DNA from: Puccinia triticina | Taxonomy: Eukaryota > Basidiomycota > Pucciniomycetes > Pucciniales > Pucciniaceae | Direction of reading: 5' to 3' | NCBI RefSeq assembly: GCF_026914185.1 | Contig: NC_070564.1 | Location: 4,898,001-4,962,000 of the forward strand | Length of the DNA stretch: 64,000 nt | In this document: positions 53,931 to 64,000 of the stretch, piece by piece | How the letters are laid out: the number at the start of each line of letters is the position of its first letter | How positions within the stretch are numbered: the stretch's first letter is position 1 | Translations under genes and position numbers: made by a program | Notes under the pieces: model-generated | The model's database searches: none | Seen by the model: the letters and a program-made list of their open reading frames with translations, nothing else | Told to the model about the DNA's origin: nothing

Positions 53931-55640
53931 TGTTTATTCCACATTTTTCACTGTATAGAATCTGAAATCAACACATAATGTTACAACTCTGATTGCAGCT
54001 CAACCAGAGGAGTTGAGGATGAAAAAATAGTGGAAAGATGGGGATATCTTAAGCCATCCATGGGGACAGCTTAGGCCATCCCAGAAATGTAGATTAGAGC
54101 AAAAAAGGTTCAGAAACACATGTGGGAGATTGGTTTTGAAAAAGTCCCCACTAAAATGCCTAATTCTCTAGTACTGCTGCGGCGTTGACATAGCGCGTAA
54201 GTACCTCCTTTGGAGGTTGCTTTGCTCCCCCAAGGAGGGGATTAGCTAAGTTAGGGGGAACCAGTGGCAAGCTTTATGATGAAATAAACAACCTAAAACC
54301 CATCAACCATTTTTTTCTTCCTGAAAAAGTACACCATTTATCTTGCCAATTCTGTCATAAAATTCAATTTATTGGGCCATCTTCAGCATCATAACAGCAA
54401 TATTACACTTGATGTTAGTCAAAAGTGGTGTTATGGTGCTGAAAATAGCTGAATCTGTGGAATCTGATGTCAACATTGAAGAGAACAGTACTTTAGGTTG
54501 CCTGCAAAAGCAATGGATGCTTTGTGTTGAACTTTGTAGTTTTTATGGATTTAATCAGCAATTATATTGCCTATGATTATATTGGTGCCAAACACTACAA
54601 TATGCATGATGAAAAAAGGATTTTGTTCATCAGCTCTTCAAATTAACTTCCCCTTAGCACCAGATTTTTTACACCACAGTCCATCTCAATGTCCTGACAC
54701 TGGAGGGTGGGACTTTTTGGTGAACAATTTGCTCCTGCTCAGGGAGCATCATTCTCATGCAGTCAAGACAGTGATACACCAATTGGTTTTTGGGGTTGTG
54801 GGTCTTGACAAAATTTGGGGATCACTCTCATGGAAGGGTTGAGGAAAGTCATCTGACAGTTCTCTGTAAAAGGCTCTGTTGTGGTGTCAATTGAGAACCA
54901 GCACCTCAACGTTTGAGGGATAGATTGTGCCTAATATCCCTTCAAACCCTGTGTATTTGGGTGTTGAGTCAAAGCCCTTGAGAGTATGTTTCCTCCCAGG
55001 GGCTCTGCTGAAGATATTTTGAGGCCCAGGGGCTCTGTTGATCATAAATTAAGTCACAGTTTTGAAAACCATTGAAGCAGGCTCATTTTGATGGTGTATC
55101 TAATGGTTCTGTTGCATATTTTATGACTCTAACATTGAAATTTAGTACCCTTTTCCCTCTAAAGAACCTTAACTACAATCATCCTATTCTAAAACACTGG
55201 GCTGATCATATCATTCAGGTTCCTTCCACTTTTCCTTTATGTGAAGCGGTTGTTGCATCTCTAGCACAACTTGGCATCCAACCGTATGAAAGCCCTGCAT
55301 GTTGCCTTGAAGTATACATAGATTGCTTCTTTTAAGTGTGTGGCTAACTTCACACCAAATTGTTACTAGCTACATTCCAAAAAAGCCAAAAAAGACGTGT
55401 ACAGGCCTGTACACCATCCTTTCTTGGTTTGCAGGGATGTGAGTGCCAAGAAACCTGGTGTTCCCAGTACTGGGGAAGCCAATTTCCCAAACAATGTGGG
55501 TGTACACCAGCTGGGAAAGTAAGTTTTCTTGGTTTGTCAAAGACTTGCCCACCAATCCCAGCGCGCTGGTACAAATCTAGCTTGCCAATACTTACCTCTT
55601 GGCCAGCTGGATTTGTACCAGCTTGGTGGCAGGAATAAAA
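53931..55640. other. AT-rich region with MITE relics
   Basis: The stretch 54370-54600 is a diverged half of the 385-bp MITE (TTGGTGCCAAACACTA at its end; GCCATCTTCAGCATCATAAC at its start). Short frames elsewhere (e.g. 55072-55335) have no domain. No gene is supported. Confidence 0.5.
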
Positions 55641-56480
55641 CACAGGGCATGTTTTGAGAATTGGGCTGCATCACACAGACACTTCAAACTGAAAAGCGTC
55701 CACAGGATGCCCAGGGAGCATCCAGTGGATGCCAGGAGTGCTGAGCATCACTTGAACACTTTTGGAAGTTTCCATGTGATGTTTAGCCATCAAAAATTTC
55801 ATTTGGACATCAAAAAATTTCATCCATTAGACACTCTCAATCCAGAGAATCCAGAGTGGCCAATGTACATCTGAAAGTCAACATCCATTGTAAACTCTTG
55901 CCAACAATCTAACCATTATGATACATGTATTTGTAGCTGCATGTAACATATCTTAATGTATTGCTGTTACACTGTAACGGTATCATAACGCGCGCCTGCT
56001 CCGTTACACTCGGATTTTTGTGTTGTGTAACGGCGCACTGATGCACTACAGTTTTTTTCAAATTCATGTGTTGAAGGGCCAATGCACCACCACTCCAATA
56101 CATAATAGGCTGTAACGGCACGTAAAGGAGGCTCAATGTGCTACATTGAGCTTTGAAATGATGTATTGGCGTCATTGTATCGTCCAATGCGCTACACTAC
56201 TTTTCTTTTATTGTGTAACGGAACCCAATTACAATACACTGTATATGCCACTAAGATACGTGTATTGTAATTTTATATTTTTTCTCTTGCTGGAGTGTCC
56301 AGTGGACACCAAGATAACTCTCAATTGAGAGTGTCCAATGGACACCAAGAGCTACCATCCATTGGACACCCTAAATTGAGAGTTTCTGATGGACACCAAG
56401 AGCTTCTGACTGCCAGCCTCATGTCCATTGTAAACTCTTGATGTCCCAAGGTGTCCACTGGACACCTTGGGACATTTTGA
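55641..56480. repeat. GGTGTCCA/TGGACACC repeat cluster
   Basis: Many direct and inverted copies of GTGTCCAATGGACAC-like sequence between about 56296 and 56474, ending in a perfect 33-nt palindrome (16+1+16) at 56442-56474. A related motif, GCATCCAGTGGATGCC, lies at 55719. The segment 55970-56260 has repeated TGTAACGG and GCACTACA blocks. Non-coding. Confidence 0.7.
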
Positions 56481-57291
56481 ACTGATATACACGGCATGGA
56501 GATTCTATGGTTTGAGACCGTAGGCAGCGCGGTAAGGGGAAAGTGCTATGAGATGGATGTGCAAGATGACAGGCTACAAGGCTGTACCACTTTGAATGAG
56601 CAATATTTAATCAACAGTTTAGTGAAAGGTGGGTGCTGGCTGGGACTTAGGACCAGCAGCTCCCACACCATAACCAGCCGCTTGGGGGCAAGCCTCTATG
56701 TGAGACAGAGACCCAGCAGGGATCTCCTCCAGAGAGGATTTTTGAAGCTTGATGTGGACCGCACCAGCTGAGAGAAGTAGGAATTTTTTGGTGAATTTTT
56801 CTCATCAAGCATTACAGCCTCTTTTCTTGATGGATTTTCCTCCTTTTTTTTCTGGGATCTACCAACTAATTATCATCTGTTCAATTTTATTTTATTTTAA
56901 ACCACTCTACTTAATAACATAAAGAACATATGATTGATAACAAGTGAAACTAACAATAGAACTAACAAATAAAAAGATTAGAAAAAAAAAAGATAAGAAA
57001 AAAAAATCACAATGCAACAACCATAAGGGCTCCTGGGTGGCACATTTGTCTCACAGAATGCTGCATTGGTGTAGTGTTACACCAGCACAATGGTTTGAGA
57101 AATTCCGCAGCTTCCAGACCAAAAAATTGGCTGCTTACTTCCAAGTCTCTCAGAAGCTCGTGCTTTGCATGGCCTGCCTGCCAACTTAAAAGGGAGGACT
57201 GACTAAATTTTGTTCCACATTTACCACAAATCCCTTCCTCTGGTTGTTACAATTCAAAAAGTGTTTAACTACTCTGTGGGTAGTATGGAGG
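56481..57291. other. Non-coding, AT-rich
   Basis: No supported gene. An A-rich stretch is at 56970-57010. Confidence 0.4.
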
Positions 57292-57454
57292 TTAGAGATG
57301 GCACTTTTGCACATGTTGGTGGGTACCCACCACCTTTCAGCAGGTTTTTAGTAAAACGGAACACACCTCACCCACCATGGGTACCTGAAAAGGCAGAAAG
57401 ATACCTGTAAGGGTGCTGGGTACCCATCAATGGGTGCAAAAGTACCATCTCTAA
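57292..57454. mobile_element. 163-bp MITE with TTAGAGATGG ends
   Basis: Inverted ends TTAGAGATGGCACTTTTGCA and the near reverse complement ending CCATCTCTAA, with an inner pair of TGGGTACCCA palindromes. If TA is the target, the element proper is GAGATGG...CCATCTC. Confidence 0.8.
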
Positions 57455-58484
57455 GCAAGGTACATAGTGAAGTTGATTGTTTTTCTCCCAGCTGATTCTT
57501 GTTAGATTTCTGCCCCATGCCCAACAGATCACTTATCTCATTTTTTCCATTCATTTCTTTCTTGTTCCTCAATTTAGTGTGACCCCCAATTTAGGCCTCT
57601 TTTTGTAATAATATTTCATTTGTCACCCTCATGAAATACATCCCGCACTCAGTTCTGAGCCCATATCAGCAAGACATGCTGTCTAGGACATGCTCTATCA
57701 ACACTTCCTTGCAGGTGTTCTGAGTCCCTGAGCATTCTGTGCTCCTGATCTTTCCAGCTTGCCCCTTTTCAGTCATTGGCCCTTAGCCCTATTTCTTTCA
57801 CTGCTCTGAGACATTTGTTGGAGATATTGCCACATTTGTAACAGCACTTCATGTACATACACAGGTCCAACTGGGTGTCCCGGGGCCGGGGGCGGCACCC
57901 GTTGCACCACTGGGACCCGCTTTGCCGACATGTCATGGGCGCACCGGCGCACTAGTCGAGAACCCCTATAGCGCGTCGGGGGCCGCACCCAAGTCTTCCG
58001 TGCCAAGGCGCGCCCCTCCGGACCGGTGCCGGTGATGACCCGCGACGGTAGCGCCCGCTGCGCTGATAGGGAAACGTGGCTGGGGATGGTACAGTGCCGG
58101 CGAGGCACGCCTGGTGGTCTCCACTTTCTCGGGGTGAACTTCCTCAGCTGAGGGGACTGTGACTTCGGCACGCGTCAATCTCTGTTAGCAACAACTGATG
58201 GCAAAACAAGGAGGCATCTTTAGCGCCGATGAGTCGACGCACCCGGTCCCTGTGCAGGAAGGAGATAGAGACGGATTTGCTGGCATGAGTTCGTAGGACA
58301 GGCTATCGCGTCGATAGGTACAGAATCGACTTCCACACTTATGTAGTTCATAGGCAGTTCCCGGTTGGGCCTCAGCCCTTCCCTTCCCTAGGACCTCATC
58401 AGGAGATGTTCCCGAAAGGTTACGTCATATTGTCAATTCAGTGTTACAGGCATACGCAAGAGATAATCGAGAGTCCTGCAGGGC
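57455..58484. other. Non-coding or decayed transposon sequence
   Basis: No gene is called. The minus-strand frame 57773-58171 contains TGTTACAAATGTGGC (CYKCG), reminiscent of a retroelement zinc knuckle, but too little surrounds it. A piece at 58345-58370 (TTCATAGGCAGTTCCCGG) repeats part of the next foldback. Confidence 0.35.
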
Positions 58485-58786
58485 TATTCCACCTGGTTAT
58501 GGTGGCGTTACATTGCGCGGGACGGGCCGTGTGAAGTTCACTATAGGCAGTTGTTCCCGGACGTTGGCACTGAGTCGTGTGCCAATCTGGTGCCACTGGG
58601 ATGTGTTGCACGAGTCGACGTCGAAATAGCTCACCAGTTGCCTTTTCCGAGCCCCAGTCCTGCGAGTGCGCTTTGCTACCTCCGGACGCAACATATCCTA
58701 ATGGCACCAACTTGGTACACGGCTGAGTGCCAACCGGGAACTGCCTATGAGCTTCACAAACGTATCCACCATTACCAGGTGGAATA
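58485..58786. mobile_element. 302-bp foldback element
   Basis: The ends TATTCCACCTGGTTATGGTGG and CCACCATTACCAGGTGGAATA are inverted repeats. Further paired blocks inside (CATAGGCAGTT...CCCGG...TTGGCACTGAG; TTGGTGCCA) continue to the centre near 58640. TA at both ends would be the target. Confidence 0.8.
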
Positions 58787-61700
58787 GTGATATCTCTTGA
58801 TTGTCTCGCTACATGAAAGTGGAGGAATATTTCTTGCCTTGGCGAAATCTGGGTATTGGAAAACATTTTTTGATGTGTGGATGGATGGTGAGTTGGAGGC
58901 GCTCGGGCCTGTGTGAGCGCGGCCCGCGATGGCCACATGATCTTTTAGAAGGCACTCTCCCCTCCGCGGTCGTTCGGCTGGCGGGTTATCCGGTGATATC
59001 CGCGATTCGTATCGTGCATTCGCATTGGGCTTCTTCCGAAGCACGAGGGTCACGTGACTGAGTGATATATGCTGTCTCAATCCTTCTCAATCGCGTTGCT
59101 TAGGTCACGGACTATTGATGGTGTCGAGCAGACGACATGATTAACTTGCGTGCCAGAGGCATGGGATGAAAGGAACTTGACAAGGTTGATAACCAGATCA
59201 TTTCCTCAAACCATTGTAGTCACCACGGGCTGTTTTCATTATGTTTTTCCCCGTCCGCGGGTGGTTATGAGGACGCGAAAACGCTTACAAATGAAGGTAT
59301 TATTAAGCATCAGTCCAGTCTCCAAGCAACTCCAATCACGACTCATGGTTGCAGGTGCACTCCATAACGCTTATGACCATGATGCTATGGCTATGGCTCG
59401 ACCGATTCAATTCATTTCTGTATCATTGGTAAGAGCGCATCATCTCCAGAGACGACTTACCAACACGGAGCATATGCAAACGCCACAAAAGGGTACAAAT
59501 CTTCATATTAACTTGCAGATACTGGCAGTAGGATGAATTTTCTCGATGAAAAAAAAGTCTTCGGAGGAAATGCCCGAAAGATCTGCAAAGGACTTGTCAA
59601 TCACCCTTGTAACCATCTCCATCTTGAGTGGTGGGAGAATCTAGCGAGGAACGGACCATCGAAAGGCTTCCGCTTGGGAGATTTTCCACCTACAAGGATG
59701 AATCTCAAAACTTTTGAGGTCATATATTCAGATGAATTGCTGGATGGCCTCTCACAAGCTTATCTGTTGGAGTGTGCTCTGGAGAGGTCATATTAAGAAC
59801 TTCCACTTGATCGCCTTAATTGTTGAGAATCTCCGGCAGAGGCTGTGAGGTGTAAATTGTAGAAGATGGTGCGTGATGCAGGTGCATAGGAATGTTTGCG
59901 GCTGGCACGATTCTGTCTACCCGAACGAAAAAAGTCAGGTTCATGAAGTATTACGATTTCATAGGTCTAGACCTGAGCGAGAGCCTTCAAAGGGATAGCT
60001 TGACTTATATATACAAATTTATCGATGACGGGGTTAATAATTAAATATCGCTAGACTAATCAAGAGAGGGTGCTCGTGGCCATGGCCGGCTGCAGAGATT
60101 CTTCAAGGAACGAAGACACTTTGAAGCGAAGAGACCATCTTCGAAAGTCGCCTTGGGACCACAATCTCGAGACCGACCAGCTACTTGGAACACTGTCGAC
60201 TAGAGAAAGGCCGGGAGTTGCAGCTAGCCAAGTTGGCCATACAACCTCTTCTCGCCTTTCGAAAAACTCTCAGCGTTATCGATTGTCGAGCATTGCTTCT
60301 CGACCGTTCATTGGCGATGCGGAGACCTCCGTCGTCAACCCACTGCGGTGTCCGGGTGGGAATACTTGCGGGCGCGTTTACCAACGGTTTCTTGGAGTTA
60401 CTCGCCAGTCTCTTCGTCCCTCTCGAAACTACGCTTAGCTAAGATAGGAAGGAAGGAACAAGTTACGACAATAGAAAACTGTTTTAGTCAGATAACAAGG
60501 ATGGGAATGAAGCGATTTTCCTGGCATTTCTCTTTTCCGTTTCTTTTCCTTCTTTTGGTTGCCGAGCCGGCTGTCAAACCAATCTGATTTTCCCCTTATT
60601 TAACTTCCGGAGCTCGACCATATATCTTTTCCGACATCACTGGTACCTTACAATCCCGAGTGTCGCCTCCACCTTTGAAGAGTCAACCGACAAGCCCCAG
60701 CCATCCAAACCTCGTTGGTCAAACCAAGTTATCCACCGGAGGGTCAGTCGGGGTAGGTCTTTACTATCATGCTATCTAGATTTTCGTTCTTTTCATCGAT
60801 CGATAGCTTGGGCTTGGGCCATGTGAAGTCCTGTCGATTTCTTGCTCTTTTCACTCACCAAGTCTCGCGTCTCAGTCAAGGCAACAACGCGTGCATACCT
60901 TCATCCACGTGGCAGCATTGTCGGTTTTCCATGTCCTCTGTCTCTCCTATTCTCCGAGTCTTTCCCTTCCTTTAGAGGCCCTACTCTAGTACTCCCGCAC
61001 TTCCCCATTCCCAATCCCCTCATGCCCGGCTATTCTGTGCACGGTTGAAGGATCAAATACCACGAGGGGCAACATCAGCTGTCTGATCGAAGAACAGTAG
61101 TATCGTTCCAATTTGAGCTCGTCAACCCGCCTCGATGGTCATCGTCGACCAAAGGCTGTGGGTCTAGCCGTGATCATGGCCTATTCTTTTGCGATCCCTC
61201 TCGAGTCTCAGTCGGCTCCCCCTAGTCCATGGGTTGGAGTGTGCTGGACTGAGCACCCTTAGGCAGTGCAGAGTTAGAATGAGCCTCTACACTGCCATTG
61301 GGCTTCTCCGCTTGTCTGGATGGTCACGGCCAGTCCGACCCCAGTAAAACTTGCCCCCAGCTTACCTGGGTAGCGTCCGTGTTTTCGCTGTTTTGGTACT
61401 TAACACAAGTAGCGTCTGCTGACGACGCTTGAGCCTATCGACCGAGCCGTGACTTTTTATCCTTTTTTTTCGTGCGCTGCTCACTGCCCTCGGGCCGTTC
61501 TTGCTCTGCTCGCCCTGATACTCTTTATTATCTGGGATCCCTTTTGGGTAACTCTGGCGGGATCGTCAAACTTACCCAATTCCTTTCTGCGGCCGCCGTA
61601 TCTCTCAGATAGACTGACTGACTATCGTCGCCCCGTCTGGGATCACTCCTTGACATCCGAACCACAGACGATTGAAAGTTTTGATTGCTGGATCTGTAGT

Positions 61701-62618
61701 ATTCTCATCGTAGCACAGGACTGCTGGCATTGGCATTGCAGTGTTGATCAGCTGGTTTCCAAGCAGACAGCCGCTTTCCTCATCGCTTATCTCCTCTCTC
61801 TGCCTTTCTAAAGCAGGGCAGACAGGCCCCGCCGTTGTGGTTGATGCGCATACGTCAACGAGCAGTTAGGCAGCTCAGTGACCTCAACTCATAAACTGCT
61901 TCTCGGAAATTTTCTTCTCCCAATCAGACCTGAAGATAAAAAAAGAGGAGAAAAAAACTGCTGAGGATAAAACTGGCTTGATTGTCCATCGAGAAATCTT
62001 CAACTCTATTCGGCATCGAAGATCACTGCGCTCGTCTGCCTCACTGCATAGATAATCTTCAGGCCCGACGAAGTGAGCAGACCTCAGTTAGCCAATCATC
62101 CCCTCAATCAACCACTGCCATCGTCCTTTATCCTCTGTCCCCGTCTCTCCTTCCCCTTCTTTCCCCGGGCTCTCTATATATTCTAACCCCTCGAGCTCAT
62201 CGGCCTCCTCCTCCGGGCTTCTTACCACAATCATCCGTGCTCATACTGAACTACGCCCGCGACTTTTTTTCTCTTTCTAGTTAGTAAAGACAAATACAAC
62301 TTGCTTCTTTCTCTGAGGTATCTCTTTGATCATCTATTCTAAGTCACTTTTCGAAAATGTAAGTTGCTAACTGTTCGACACGTGCGCTCGTCACCCGCAA
62401 TCTAATTGATTGTTTTGTCTTTCCGATAGCTTCAGTCTCTTAGCTCAAGGACTGGTTCTAACATCTCTTGCCAATCGACCCATCAGCTGTGCTCTGGCCG
62501 CCCAATTATTCTCCTTGCTGCTTTGCTATCTCTCTCGAAGGAGTCGAACTATTTTTATCTGGAATATCTTCATCCTTTTCGACTGCGCACACTCCCAGAG
62601 GCACCACGTCTCACAGTC
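58787..62618. other. Intergenic region and long leader of the homeodomain gene
   Basis: No other gene is supported in 58.8-60.6 kb. From about 60.6 kb the plus strand becomes pyrimidine-rich (TCTTTTCC, CTCTCTCC), typical of a long promoter and 5' untranslated region. A likely leader intron is 62359-62430 (GTAAGTTGCTAAC ... CCGATAG), 190 bp before the start codon. Several upstream ATGs are in this leader. Confidence 0.5.
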
Positions 62619-64000
62619 ATGTCGTTTCCACCAACAATCTCATCATCGGTACGTGAAGCTGTGAGATCTCCCCAGATTTTATCTGGACTTATTGAAACAA
62701 AGATTGGATCTTCAATTGAACCATATTCCTACGCTCCTTTACAGGCACTTCCCGAAGGCAGTTACAATCCGAATTGCCCGTTGTCTTTCGCTCAGAGCCA
62801 ATCTGGTATATCTGACATCAAACCCTTCAGCTTGCCGTCATTAGCTTCTATCACATCCAACCTTGCCACAAGGAGTCCATCGGCTGAGCAGTCCCTGACT
62901 GGACCCCATAGAAAATCTTGCTCATTTAGCATTTCCGGTCGCCGCCGGTTTTCCCCTCTCGGGACTAGCATGGATTTTGGAGATCCCGTGTCGCCCCTCG
63001 AAAGTGAGCTTTCAGCCGAAGGGCGTTCCAGTGCCAGCGGAATCAGCATGATTGCTGCAGGCCATCGACCTCGCTCTCATAGTCTACTGTCCGGTTATTC
63101 TGTCGTGGGGAACCTCGCAGAACCTGATGCTCCCGCTGACGAAAGCGCATCCGATAGTGGCGGCTCTGACAAGAAAAACGAAGATAATGAATCTTCTGCG
63201 TTGTCCAAGAAACGCAGTCGCACATTAACAACGCCCTCTCAGCAGCGCAGGTGAGTCTTATGGACAAACGCATTCTTGATCAACTGCTCATTTCCAATCG
63301 CTTTTTTTGCGACTTTGCTCCCGGCGCGGCCAGACTCATGCAGATTCTTGAACAAGTGAGTCTCGGTTTCTTTTTGCTTGTTTTTCTTGCATTCTCTTTT
63401 TGGCCTCTTTGAACGCCTAGTGAGCCTGATTCCATGTTCATCTTTATCGTACCCACAGACTCGTTTCCCATCTACTGATGTCAGGGAACAATTGGCCCGA
63501 GAACTGGGCATGACTCCCCGTAGAGTTCAAATCTGGTTTCAAAATGTATGTCATCCGGTCATTATGGCTTTTGTCCTGCTCGAAAAACTTACCAATCTCG
63601 TTCGCTCGCTGCTAGCGACGGCAAGGCATGAAGAAGGCTCTTGAACAGAAAACTGAACAGGAGACCTCGGGTGCTTCGAAAACTGAGTTTCCTCGATCTC
63701 GAGGATATAGCTTTGGTTTGCCAGCGGATACATACGCTCAATCAGGATTGCATTCTCTTCCCGAGGGTAAAATTGCAACGGCTGCGTCACATGGTCAGAA
63801 CACAGGCTCGGGTGAAGCTCGCCACACCTCTCATTCAATAGACGGCCTCCAGCAGCTTTACTCCTCCCGCTCCGTCTCTCGCGGCATGCCTCATGGATTA
63901 ACGCACCTTGAACTTTCAAACAATTGCACGGCCGCTTCAAACAACGATCCGAGTGGTGGATCCGTTGGGGACTACATTTGGACTGATCCTTCCACCGCAA
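62619..64000 (+). CDS. Homeodomain transcription factor (5' part)
   Basis: Exons 62619-63250, 63334-63355, 63459-63545 and 63616 onward; the last runs open past the window end. The first 195 residues are Ser/Pro-rich. The homeodomain spans about residues 197-258 and is built from four exons: KKRSRTLTTPSQQR, then helix 1 from the 22-nt exon 2 (LMQILEQ), helix 2 (TDVREQLARELG) and helix 3 with RRVQIWFQN joined to RRQGMKK. Trp, Phe and Asn of helix 3 are present, so DNA binding should be intact. The downstream part is Ser/Gly/His-rich. It resembles fungal single-homeodomain regulators (Yox1/Phx1 type) rather than mating-type HD1/HD2, but the subgroup is not certain. ATG 62619 is the first in frame after the leader intron. 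Confidence 0.88.

Noticed and set aside
57773..58171. Possible retroelement gag fragment with a CYKCG motif
   Set aside because: The motif is not a full CCHC knuckle and neighbouring residues resemble no known gag; composition is Pro/Arg-rich in several frames.
60061..60442. 122-codon plus-strand frame MAGCRDSS...
   Set aside because: No domain, no intron support and overlapping frames of equal length on both strands.

Overview
The window reads as nuclear DNA of a basidiomycete, most likely a rust fungus (Pucciniales; Puccinia-like). The genes are split by many short GT-AG introns, roughly 65-150 bp, several with a GCTAAC or CTGAC-type branch site. The transposon content (Ngaro/DIRS-like, Ty3 and Ty1/copia elements, CACTA remnants, foldback MITEs) fits rust genomes. 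The order-level assignment is an inference from family resemblance; no rRNA or other marker is present.

Layout. 1-5.2 kb: a tyrosine-recombinase retrotransposon on the minus strand (gag, RT/RNase H, recombinase). 5.3-10.6 kb: satellite and foldback DNA (an 11-bp minisatellite, a 410-bp foldback, a fragment of a MYB/NAM-like gene joined to a dead copia fragment, a 42-bp minisatellite, then about 1.5 kb of short palindromes). 10.6-20.4 kb: a CACTA transposase remnant, diverged duplicated modules with a 16-bp palindrome, and three genes without recognised function, one of them damaged. 22.0-31.1 kb: a truncated Ty3-type gag-protease region interrupted by a decayed copia element (exact 5-bp target duplication), which itself carries a 775-bp insertion with intron-like structure. 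31.2-42.3 kb: a conventional gene island with a PA-TM-RING ubiquitin ligase (+), VPS27 of ESCRT-0 (-) and a polytopic membrane protein (+). 42.3-47.6 kb: a complete, apparently young copia element. 48.9-51.7 kb: a membrane-anchored short-chain dehydrogenase (+) and ATG16 (-). 52-58.8 kb: AT-rich nested MITEs. 62.6-64 kb: the 5' part of a homeodomain gene that runs off the window.

Genes working together: the RING ligase and VPS27 are neighbours in convergent orientation and both belong to the ubiquitin/endosome-vacuole sorting system; ATG16 also feeds the vacuole through autophagy. Their proximity may be chance. Most of the remaining sequence is mobile or repetitive.

Most notable observations: a gag stop codon embedded in a consensus 5' splice site of the DIRS-like element, with an in-frame acceptor in the RT frame; a primer binding site matching tRNA-Tyr far beyond the usual 18 nt; two unrelated copia elements that both seem to use an initiator-Met half-tRNA primer; paired 16-bp palindromes kept at 87-88 bp spacing in two diverged copies; and a 775-bp insertion with three good introns in a row.
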